Source: a bacterium
Lineage (GTDB): Bacteria; Fidelibacterota; Marinisomatia; Marinisomatales; JAHJCW01
DNA length: 5,796 nucleotides
Assembly: GCA_030621275.1 (NCBI GenBank)
Contig: JAUXHY010000094.1
Span: 1-5,796 of the forward strand
Direction of reading: 5' to 3'
Shown here: piece by piece, positions 1-5,796 of the stretch
Position numbering within the stretch: the stretch's first letter is position 1
Layout: every line of letters begins with the position of its first letter
Position numbers and translations under genes: made by a program
Notes under the pieces: generated by a model
Databases searched by the model: none
Seen by the model: only the letters and a program-made list of their open reading frames with translations
What the model was told of the DNA's origin: nothing

Positions 1-1
1 G

Positions 2-1189
2 ACTAATGGTTCAAATTGTCTATTGGGTTCAAAAATCAGTTATAATGAAATACCTATTGGCTGTTTGTTTGCTTTTGTTGATGATGCCAGAAGAATTGAG
101 TCTAATGACCAAATTATGCTCCGACAATTTGCCAATCAAATTACGTTATCATTATCAATGATTGACAATATCGAATCATTACAGAAACATCATACAATAC
201 GGGAAAAAATCAATTCATTAGTAAGCACAGTAAATATTACCGAAAATAAATCAGCTATTTATGAAAAAATTGTGGAAATTTGTCAATCAATATTTAAATA
301 CGACAAACTAACAATTATGATTAGCTATCAGGATATTGAACACGCACGAATTGAATATGTTGATGGATATTCGCTTGATATAAGCAAAGACAAAGTCTTT
401 TCACTTAAGAAATCAATTTTTGCAAATGTGATACAGGATAGACAAATCATCAATTCCAAAGATATTAAAATGGATTTTGGTAAACGATACAGGTTCTTTC
501 ATGATGAAAATACTAAACAGAGTATCACATCGGTACTTGCTGTTCCAATTACTATTAATCAAGACATTTCAGGGTGTATTGCATTAGAGAGATTTGAGGA
601 AAAGGAATATTCCGCCATAAATATTTTTTATCTTGAAAAAATCGCACAAACAATAAATGTTTTACTCCGATGGCAATCAGAATACCACAAGATGTATTTA
701 AACACAACCCATGATAACCTTACCGGACTTTTAAATTATCGAGCTTTTTTAAATCGCTTAGATGTTGAAATGAATCGTGCTTTGAGAACTGAGCAATCTT
801 TAGTAATTATTATAGTTGATGTTGATAAATTTAAAAGAATTAATGATACTTTTGGTCATCAAGTTGGCAATATTGCTTTAAGGAAAATATCCGACTTAAT
901 TTCATCCAGTGTAAGAAATATTGATGTTGTGGCACGATATGGTGGAGAAGAATTTATTATTGCTGTTTCTAATTCTGATAAAAAGAGTACCGAACAAATT
1001 GCCAACCGTATCATTAACAATGTTGCAAATAATATTTTTATTTTTGATAATCAAAGGATAAAGATTACAGTTAGTTTAGGAATGGCAGAATTCCCCAATG
1101 ACTCGGACCAAGTACAAAAACTTATTGAAGCTGCCGATAAATCTATGTATGCAGCTAAAAAACATGGTGGCAACACATTTAGTAGCTAA
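2..1189 (+). CDS. GAF-GAF-GGDEF sensor diguanylate cyclase, 5' end cut by window
   Basis: Likely makes the second messenger c-di-GMP from two GTP in response to a ligand or redox signal sensed by GAF domains; no membrane segment is visible in this part, so it appears cytosolic here. The frame is open to the window edge, so the true start lies upstream; the TTG at 23 falls inside a GAF domain and is not a real start. Counting codons from base 2: the tail of a first GAF domain (about 1-57), a linker helix, a second GAF domain (about 66-225) and GGDEF (237-393). The GGDEF domain has DNLTGLLN, the metal Asp in IVDVDKF (273), the guanine-contact Asn of INDTFGH (281), the signature GGEEF (314-318) and an intact RxxD inhibitory site (RNID, 305-308) exactly five residues before it. 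Two deviations: Asn replaces the usual Asp in GHxxGD (codon 290), and the usual GRN near the C-terminus is GGN (390). Family assignment is firm; the product specificity is less certain because of these changes. Confidence 0.93.
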   Translation, partial: TNGSNCLLGSKISYNEIPIGCLFAFVDDARRIESNDQIMLRQFANQITLSLSMIDNIESLQKHHTIREKINSLVSTVNITENKSAIYEKIVEICQSIFKYDKLTIMISYQDIEHARIEYVDGYSLDISKDKVFSLKKSIFANVIQDRQIINSKDIKMDFGKRYRFFHDENTKQSITSVLAVPITINQDISGCIALERFEEKEYSAINIFYLEKIAQTINVLLRWQSEYHKMYLNTTHDNLTGLLNYRAFLNRLDVEMNRALRTEQSLVIIIVDVDKFKRINDTFGHQVGNIALRKISDLISSSVRNIDVVARYGGEEFIIAVSNSDKKSTEQIANRIINNVANNIFIFDNQRIKITVSLGMAEFPNDSDQVQKLIEAADKSMYAAKKHGGNTFSS

Positions 1190-1206
1190 ATAATAATTTA
1201 ATAGAT

Positions 1207-1210
1207 AGGA
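1207..1210 (+). promoter_or_regulatory. Shine-Dalgarno-like AGGA before the TTG start of the TPR gene
   Basis: AGGA lies nine bases before the TTG at 1220. An in-frame TAG at 1202 rules out a start further upstream, and the next in-frame ATG would remove the whole signal peptide. Together these support TTG as the start. It is the only recognisable ribosome binding site in the window. Confidence 0.5.
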
Positions 1211-1219
1211 AAATTTAGA

Positions 1220-2851
1220 TTGAAAAGACGCGATAAAAACAAAGGATACATTTTAGGGATATTATTTATAAGTATAGTATTTATAGATAATTGCAGTCCA
1301 TTGCCAACAGTACAGCCAAATAATTCTCAGATTAATGTAAATGAAACTAATTCAGAATCCGGTGGGTTGAATCAATTAAATACCGAGGCTTTACAGCATA
1401 TGATGGATGGTCAACTATATTTGGATCAGGGTGATTTTGCAATGGCTATTGTCGAGTTACAGGAAGCGCAACGTTTAGAGCCGAATGTAAGTTCAATTTA
1501 TATCTCATTAGCGGAATGCTATTGGAACTTGAAAAAACCCCAGAGGTCTATGGAAATCTTGGATACGGCTGTCGAAATTGACCCTGAAAATATTACACTC
1601 CGGGAAATGATGGCAGAACAATTATTTCGTCTTCAGGATTTTCCTAAATCAGAAAAGCAATATCAAATATTACTAGATTTAAATCCCGGAAGTGAAGACT
1701 ATCTATTTGCACTCGGTGATCTTGCTAAAATTCAAAAAAAATATAAGCGAGCAATTGAATATTATAGAAATGTATATGAAATAGATAACAATAACATCCA
1801 AGCTTTAGAATTGACAGTTGACTTAGCACACGGATTGGGGATGTTTGGTGAAGCTAATGAATTGTACCAAAAATTATTAAAAACTGATAGTTTGAATGTT
1901 AAATATTTGGGCGCTTATGCGGATATTATGGTTCAAATGAATAAGCCCGAAGAAGCCGTCGATTTGGTTAAAAAGATTATTAAGATTGAAGGGTCATCGA
2001 TTGAAAGTTTAATTCAATTAGGGATTTTATATAACGAACTTGGAAAAGAAGACAATTCTATAGAAATATTTCAGGAAATATTGCAGCAAGACAGCACTAA
2101 TGCTGTTGGTTTACATTTTTTATCAACATTATATCGTGAAAATAACGAATATGTAAAGGCCCAATCATACGCAGATAAAATGATAATAGTCTTTCCTGAA
2201 AACCCACAAGGGTTTATTAATAGTGCGCTAATAGCATTTGAGCAAGATGACAGTAAACAAGCCATATCCATATTGTCTCCCGCCGCCGCTGATTTCCCTG
2301 AAGAGTATTCCGTTCAATATCTGCTTGGAATGAGCTATAATGTTGACAAGAATTACAAGATGGCTGCAGTTTATCTTGACAATGCTCGACAAATTGCTCC
2401 CAATTCACGAAATACTTTACATCTATTGGCAATCGTAAACGACAACCTGAATAATTGGCATATTTCCGATGGAATATATCAACAACTAATTGAGACAGAC
2501 AGTACCGATGCTCAAGCTTTTAATAATTATGCTTATAGTTTGATTGAACGTGAAAAGAAAATTAAACTATCCAAAAAATATTCCCGCAGGGCGATTGAAT
2601 TAGCACCGCATCAAGCAGCATATCTTGATACTTATGGATGGATTTTATTCAAGATGGGTAATACTAAAGAAGCTCATAAATATATCAAGAAATCTCTGGA
2701 AATTGATAATGAGAATACAGAAGTATTAATGCACATGGGTGACATATTGATCAAAATGAAGAAGTATACAGAAGCAATAGAATTTTACCATAAAGCATTG
2801 TCATTAGATCCTGAAAACCAAAAACTTATTGATAAAGTAAGTGATTTTTAG
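1220..2851 (+). CDS. TPR-repeat probable lipoprotein (about 14 TPR units)
   Basis: A protein-interaction scaffold, probably exported and anchored by lipid at a membrane facing the periplasm; the partner is unknown. The 543-residue product starts with a charged stretch (KRRDKNK), a hydrophobic segment (residues 10-22) and Cys25, followed by an Asn/Ser-rich linker to about residue 58. The cleavage region reads FIDNC; Asn at -1 and Asp at -2 are poor matches to a standard lipobox, so lipidation is likely but not certain. From about residue 58 to the end I can lay out roughly 14 consecutive 34-residue TPR units, many ending in a DPEN-like turn (e.g. EIDPEN, SLDPEN). Units 12-13 carry AFNNYAYSL (433-441) and YLDTYGWILFKMG (468-480), a pattern I associate with TPR proteins encoded beside lolB. 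The gene follows the GGDEF gene by 30 bases with no terminator, and its last 11 bases overlap the LolB-like gene, which points to one transcript and coupled translation. Repeat assignment is firm; specific function is not known. Confidence 0.88.
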   Translation: MKRRDKNKGYILGILFISIVFIDNCSPLPTVQPNNSQINVNETNSESGGLNQLNTEALQHMMDGQLYLDQGDFAMAIVELQEAQRLEPNVSSIYISLAECYWNLKKPQRSMEILDTAVEIDPENITLREMMAEQLFRLQDFPKSEKQYQILLDLNPGSEDYLFALGDLAKIQKKYKRAIEYYRNVYEIDNNNIQALELTVDLAHGLGMFGEANELYQKLLKTDSLNVKYLGAYADIMVQMNKPEEAVDLVKKIIKIEGSSIESLIQLGILYNELGKEDNSIEIFQEILQQDSTNAVGLHFLSTLYRENNEYVKAQSYADKMIIVFPENPQGFINSALIAFEQDDSKQAISILSPAAADFPEEYSVQYLLGMSYNVDKNYKMAAVYLDNARQIAPNSRNTLHLLAIVNDNLNNWHISDGIYQQLIETDSTDAQAFNNYAYSLIEREKKIKLSKKYSRRAIELAPHQAAYLDTYGWILFKMGNTKEAHKYIKKSLEIDNENTEVLMHMGDILIKMKKYTEAIEFYHKALSLDPENQKLIDKVSDF

Positions 2852-3461
2852 ATTATTAATTTTACTGATTGCAAGCCTTTTAATTGTAGTTAGCTGTAGC
2901 CATGCTCCCGAAGTAATTACTGATGAAATAGTAGATTTATCTTATGATGAATTAAAACAACAATATGTTGCATGTAAAGGTAAGGGTGTAATGACTGCCC
3001 AAGGTGAGTTACCATGGAAATTAAATTATTCTTTCACAACTCAAAACGATAGTTCCTTCATTCAATTTAGAGATATTTTTGGTCGAAGAGTGCTTTTCGT
3101 CCAAGCTTTGCCGAGTGAAATAACACTTTGGGATATGCAAAAAAATCTTCAATATGATTCTAATATTGGTATTAAAATCCCTATATTTAATGTTGTGGAA
3201 ACTTATGATATTGCTCAAATATTATGGGGGGAAATTCCGAACAGGTATTTAAAATCTGATGAAGAATCCGGTTTTGAAAAGGATTTAAACTTAGTAAATT
3301 TTAAATCAACTGCAACACAATTAGGAATGGTATTGAATAAAGTCACATTTAATTTAGATTCTATAGATGCAATTGTCGAATTCAAAATTTCAAAGAGAGA
3401 TTATGGTGAAGCTAATCCTGATTTATTAAAAGGGATCCCTGAAAAAATACCTCATAATTGA
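2841..3461 (+). CDS. LolB-like outer-membrane lipoprotein
   Basis: Probably a lipid-anchored protein on the periplasmic face of the outer membrane with a LolB/LolA-type half-barrel that binds acyl chains; in E. coli, LolB takes lipoproteins from LolA and inserts them. The 206-residue product (E. coli LolB is about the same length) has a clear lipoprotein signal: a hydrophobic run after Arg4 and the lipobox VVSC with Cys19. The mature part shows a strand-rich pattern, GKGVMTAQGELPWKLNYSF, then FIQFRDIFGRRVLFVQALPSEITLWD, similar in spacing to the LolB segment with 'PLGxxxxxL' and 'VTL'. Similarity is by pattern only, and the Bacteroidota DUF4292 family, which is LolB-like, is the main alternative. 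The GTG at 2841 is the only usable start: an in-frame stop sits directly before it and no other ATG, GTG or TTG precedes the lipobox. It overlaps the TPR gene by 11 bases and ends one base before the next gene. No ribosome binding site is visible, so translation is probably coupled. Confidence 0.65.
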   Translation: MIFRLLILLIASLLIVVSCSHAPEVITDEIVDLSYDELKQQYVACKGKGVMTAQGELPWKLNYSFTTQNDSSFIQFRDIFGRRVLFVQALPSEITLWDMQKNLQYDSNIGIKIPIFNVVETYDIAQILWGEIPNRYLKSDEESGFEKDLNLVNFKSTATQLGMVLNKVTFNLDSIDAIVEFKISKRDYGEANPDLLKGIPEKIPHN

Positions 3462-3462
3462 T

Positions 3463-4395
3463 ATGAATAAATCACTATCAGTTATAATACCAACCTATAA
3501 TGAGCAAGAATCACTGGTTGAATTAGTAGCGTCATTAAAGATTGGGCTAAAATCGCAAAAAGAATGGGAAGTACTTTTCATAGATGACGGTTCAACTGAT
3601 GATTCAATAAAATTACTTACAGAAATTGTAACTAGTGAATCTAATTTTAAATTAATTCAATTACATCGCAATTATGGTAAGTCGGCAGCATTAGCGGAGG
3701 GATTCAAGGTAGCTGAAGGAGAATATGTTATCACAATGGATGCAGATTTACAGGATGATCCACACGAGATACCAAGTTTAATTTCTAAGTTAGAGGAAGG
3801 ATATGACTTGGTAACGGGATGGAAAAAAGATCGCAAAGATCCATGGACTAAACGTTTTCCATCAAAAATAGCCAATTTTGTAACAGGTTTGATTACCGGT
3901 GTGAAAGTGCATGATATGAATTGCGGACTGAAGATTTATCGTAGAGCGGTTGTGAAATCATTAGATATTTATGGAGGACGACATCGGTATATACCGGCAT
4001 TAGCCGGGCAAAAACAATTTCGGATTGCGGAAATTCCGGTAAAGCACTATGAAAGACAATATGGTCTAACAAAATATGGTAGTTCTCGCTTATTTCATGG
4101 ATTTTTTGACTTGATTACAATACTATTTTTAAACCGCTATACTCAAAAACCATTACATTTATTTGGTTTATTCGGATTATCATGTATTGCGCTATCATTT
4201 TTGAGTGAATTATATGTAGTATTTTTAAAAATATTTTTTGGTCATCCATTTCAAAAGCATTTTGCCATGATGTTGTTTGGAGTCATGCTGTTCGTATTAG
4301 GATTATGGTTTTTCTCAATTGGACTAATCGGGGAGATGGTTGCTCAGACAACTCAGGATCGTGAAGAACGCGTAAAGAAAATACTTGGAAATTAG
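3463..4395 (+). CDS. Membrane-anchored GT2 glycosyltransferase, polyprenyl-phosphate (DPM1/GtrB-like) type
   Basis: Expected to transfer a sugar from a nucleotide donor to a polyprenyl phosphate (or similar lipid) at the cytoplasmic face of the inner membrane, giving a lipid-linked sugar for glycan or lipid modification. The 310-residue product begins with the GT2 motif SVIIPTYNEQESL (6-18), then FIDDGSTDDS (39-48), HRNYGKSAAL (68-77) and the metal-binding DAD in MDADLQDDP (93-95). The stretch with WKKDRKDPWTKR (120-131), DMNCGLKIYRR (151-161), YGGRHRYIPAL (170-180) and YGLTKYG (200-206) is typical of the bacterial DPM1-like subgroup. Two C-terminal membrane segments follow (about 234-256 and 267-290), as in GtrB-type enzymes, and the protein ends in a charged cytosolic tail (QDREERVKK). 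Length is normal for the family. The ATG follows the LolB-like stop by one base and has no ribosome binding site, so coupling is likely. The sugar cannot be read from the sequence. Confidence 0.9.
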   Translation: MNKSLSVIIPTYNEQESLVELVASLKIGLKSQKEWEVLFIDDGSTDDSIKLLTEIVTSESNFKLIQLHRNYGKSAALAEGFKVAEGEYVITMDADLQDDPHEIPSLISKLEEGYDLVTGWKKDRKDPWTKRFPSKIANFVTGLITGVKVHDMNCGLKIYRRAVVKSLDIYGGRHRYIPALAGQKQFRIAEIPVKHYERQYGLTKYGSSRLFHGFFDLITILFLNRYTQKPLHLFGLFGLSCIALSFLSELYVVFLKIFFGHPFQKHFAMMLFGVMLFVLGLWFFSIGLIGEMVAQTTQDREERVKKILGN

Positions 4396-4409
4396 TTTTC
4401 TCCGGAATC

Positions 4410-4422
4410 CGATTTTAAATCG
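4410..4422. repeat. 13-base perfect inverted repeat abutting the ATG of the GT4 gene
   Basis: CGATTTTAAATCG has 6-base arms around a single central T and ends on the base before the ATG at 4423. As RNA it could form only a small hairpin (CGAT stem, five-base loop), too weak for a terminator and without a T-tract after it. It may be an operator-like site, a small leader structure or chance in AT-rich DNA. Confidence 0.35.
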
Positions 4423-5541
4423 ATGAGAATATCACTTATAGGACCTTTTCCGCCATTTCGTGGTGGAATTTCCGATTTCAACTCTGCACTATTTAATGAA
4501 TTAATTAAGAAACACGATTTACAGTTAATTAATTATTCTACTCAGTATCCAAAATTCCTATTTCCAGGGAAAACACAATATAAAGATGTCGTAGATGAGC
4601 TGCCTAAAAGTGAACGAACCTTAAGTTCAGTTAATCCATTCTCGTGGAATAATACTGTTAATAAAATTATCAAATTCAATCCTAATATTGTCGTTATTCA
4701 TTATTGGATGCCATTTTTTTCGCCGGCACTTCGAAAGATTGTTGTTTCATTAAAGAAAAAAATAGATACAAAAGTAGTAACCATTTGCCACAATCTAATT
4801 CCGCATGAAAAGCATGGTTTTAATCAATTATTTACAAAGATGTTTTTGAATAAAACTGATCAATTTATTGTTATGTCCAAATCTGTTAAATCAGATTTAT
4901 TAAAAATTGTACCAAACGCAAAATATAAGTTAACACCACATCCAATTTATAATATTTTTGGAGATACTATTGATAAGGAAATGGCGAGGAAAACTCTAGG
5001 TATTAAAGCAAAAAAAGTAATATTGTATTTTGGTTTGATTCGTGAATATAAAGGTTTAGATATTTTATTAAATAGTATTCCAAAGATTAAACAGGAACTC
5101 AATGATTTTATTGTAATTGTAGCAGGTGAATGTTATGAGAAAACAGAAAAATATTATGATATTATTGAAAAGTTGAAAATACAAGATTCGGTGGATTTAA
5201 GACTAAAATTTATTCCTGACGATGAAGTTTCTGAATATTTTTCAGCAGCAGATGTTGTGGCATTACCATATCGTACTGCCACGCAAAGCGGAATAACACA
5301 AATTGCATACAATTTTGATCGACCTGTGATTGTTAGCGATGTTGGCGGGTTGGCAGAAATTGTACCGAATGGGAAAACCGGTTATGTTATTAAACCAAAA
5401 TCAAATGAATTTGCAAATGCGATAATAAAATTTTTCAAAGAAGATAAATTTTATGAATTCTCAAATAATATACAGACTCATAAACAGTTATTTTCATGGG
5501 AAATATTTGTAGATAACTTAATGGAATTGGCATCGGAATGA
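4423..5541 (+). CDS. GT4-family (GT-B fold) glycosyltransferase
   Basis: Likely adds one sugar from a nucleotide donor to a growing lipid-linked or surface glycan in the cytoplasm. The 372-residue product has a full two-domain GT-B layout. The N-terminal domain starts ISLIGPFPPFRGGISDF (3-19) with the glycine-rich loop, and has IHYWMPFFSP (92-101) and CHNLIPHE (122-129). The C-terminal domain (GT4, Glycos_transf_1 type) starts near VILYFGLIREYKGLD (199-213), where Arg207 and Lys210 are the expected donor-phosphate contacts, and continues through YRTATQSGITQIAY (283-296) and VIVSDVGGLAEIV (302-314). The usual E-x7-E element is replaced by the ATQSG segment, which I recall as normal for a subgroup of GT4 enzymes rather than a defect. 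No membrane segment or signal peptide is seen. It follows the GT2 gene by 27 bases with no ribosome binding site, and its stop overlaps the next gene in ATGA. Donor and acceptor are unknown. Confidence 0.9.
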   Translation: MRISLIGPFPPFRGGISDFNSALFNELIKKHDLQLINYSTQYPKFLFPGKTQYKDVVDELPKSERTLSSVNPFSWNNTVNKIIKFNPNIVVIHYWMPFFSPALRKIVVSLKKKIDTKVVTICHNLIPHEKHGFNQLFTKMFLNKTDQFIVMSKSVKSDLLKIVPNAKYKLTPHPIYNIFGDTIDKEMARKTLGIKAKKVILYFGLIREYKGLDILLNSIPKIKQELNDFIVIVAGECYEKTEKYYDIIEKLKIQDSVDLRLKFIPDDEVSEYFSAADVVALPYRTATQSGITQIAYNFDRPVIVSDVGGLAEIVPNGKTGYVIKPKSNEFANAIIKFFKEDKFYEFSNNIQTHKQLFSWEIFVDNLMELASE

Positions 5542-5796
5542 ATCCTTTAGTTTATATAATTATTCTCAATTGGAATGGTAGGGATTTGACTTTAGATTGT
5601 TTAAAGTCTTTATCGAAAGTAAAATATGATAATTGTGAAATATTAGTTGTGGATAACGGTTCCACTGATGATTCAATAAATGTAATTAAGATGGAATATC
5701 CAAATTTAGATATTCTACAATTAGACAAAAATATTGGCTATGCAGCTGGTAATAATGCCGGATTTGACCGTATTAAAAAAAATAATTCTGATTATA
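5538..5796 (+). CDS. GT2 glycosyltransferase, rhamnosyltransferase-like, 3' end cut by window
   Basis: Only the first 86 codons are present. They encode the N-terminal nucleotide-binding half of a GT-A fold family 2 enzyme: IIILNWNGRD (7-16), a helix with LDCLKSL (19-25), ILVVDNGSTDDS (35-46) and NIGYAAGNNAGF (65-76). The NWNG and NxGYAxGNNxG motifs are typical of the WbbL/RfbF-like rhamnosyltransferase group, which adds sugars to O-antigen or other cell-surface glycans; members of this group use other sugars too, so rhamnose is only a suggestion. The catalytic DxD would lie just past the edge. The ATG overlaps the stop of the GT4 gene (ATGA), a strong sign of coupled translation and of a shared pathway. 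No frameshift is seen in the available part. Confidence 0.87.
   Translation, partial: MNPLVYIIILNWNGRDLTLDCLKSLSKVKYDNCEILVVDNGSTDDSINVIKMEYPNLDILQLDKNIGYAAGNNAGFDRIKKNNSDY

Noticed and set aside
23..25. TTG as the start codon of the GGDEF protein
   Set aside because: The frame is open back to base 2 and this point lies within a GAF domain, so the gene simply enters from outside the window.
1190..1219. Terminator or promoter between the GGDEF and TPR genes
   Set aside because: The 30 bases are AT-rich without a hairpin, and no well-spaced -35/-10 or Bacteroidota-type promoter pair could be made out; a TTGAAG/TATGTA pair at 1125-1149 has only 13 bases between boxes.
2071..2432. Two overlapping open frames on the - strand within the TPR gene
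   Set aside because: Short, cysteine-rich low-quality translations opposite a well-supported coding sequence, without a plausible start signal.
1391..2848. TPR protein as an O-GlcNAc-transferase-like enzyme, given the glycosyltransferase neighbours
   Set aside because: TPR units run to the last residues, leaving no room for a catalytic domain.
3021..3218. Open frame on the - strand within the LolB-like gene
   Set aside because: Fully inside a supported gene, with no domain-like sequence.
3583..3611. A 29-base segment nearly identical (27 of 29) to 5652-5680 in the second GT2 gene, as a possible repeat or recombination site
   Set aside because: Both copies encode the conserved family 2 motif (DDGSTDDSI and DNGSTDDSI) in frame, so shared protein motif plus AT-biased codon choice explains it; flanks do not match.
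3672..3875. Open frame on the - strand within the first GT2 gene
   Set aside because: Antisense to the catalytic core of a clear glycosyltransferase; its residues mirror the conserved sense codons.
5275..5316. Loss of the E-x7-E motif in the GT4 enzyme as a sign of inactivity
   Set aside because: The replacing ATQSG...QIAY segment is, from memory, typical of a subgroup of active-looking GT4 enzymes, and the rest of the fold and phosphate contacts are intact.

Overview
The window (5,796 bases) reads as one tightly packed + strand gene string from an AT-rich, Gram-negative-type bacterium. By eye about one third of bases are G or C. Evidence for a diderm cell is two consecutive genes with lipoprotein-type N-termini, one of them resembling the outer-membrane lipoprotein receptor LolB. 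Ribosome binding sites are mostly missing or weak, and TTG and GTG starts are used. This would fit the Bacteroidota/Ignavibacteriota/Marinimicrobia side of the tree (FCB group), but no marker gene fixes the phylum, so the assignment is an inference.

Layout: (1) at the left edge, a truncated sensor protein with the end of one GAF domain, a complete second GAF domain and a C-terminal GGDEF (diguanylate cyclase) domain, 2-1189; (2) a 30-base gap, then a 543-residue protein with about 14 tandem TPR units behind a probable lipoprotein signal, 1220-2851; (3) a LolB-like lipoprotein whose GTG start overlaps the TPR gene by 11 bases, 2841-3461; (4) one base later, a membrane-anchored family 2 glycosyltransferase of the polyprenyl-phosphate (DPM1/GtrB) type, 3463-4395; (5) after 27 bases, a GT-B fold family 4 glycosyltransferase, 4423-5541; (6) with an ATGA overlap, the first 86 codons of a second, soluble-type family 2 glycosyltransferase resembling rhamnosyltransferases, 5538 to the right edge. 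No gene is credible on the - strand, and no tRNA, rRNA, CRISPR array, insertion sequence or terminator was seen.

Working model: genes 2 to 6 are probably one transcript that joins outer-membrane lipoprotein biogenesis (TPR plus LolB-like, a pair I also recall from Pseudomonas next to lolB) to a surface-glycan locus that continues to the right. The GGDEF protein upstream may be part of the same transcription unit, since no terminator separates them, but that link is weaker. The most notable detail is in the GGDEF domain: metal, catalytic and inhibitory-site residues are kept, while the residue that contacts the guanine base is Asn instead of Asp and a C-terminal phosphate-contacting Arg is Gly. 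I did not find a clear case for a wholly new system here.
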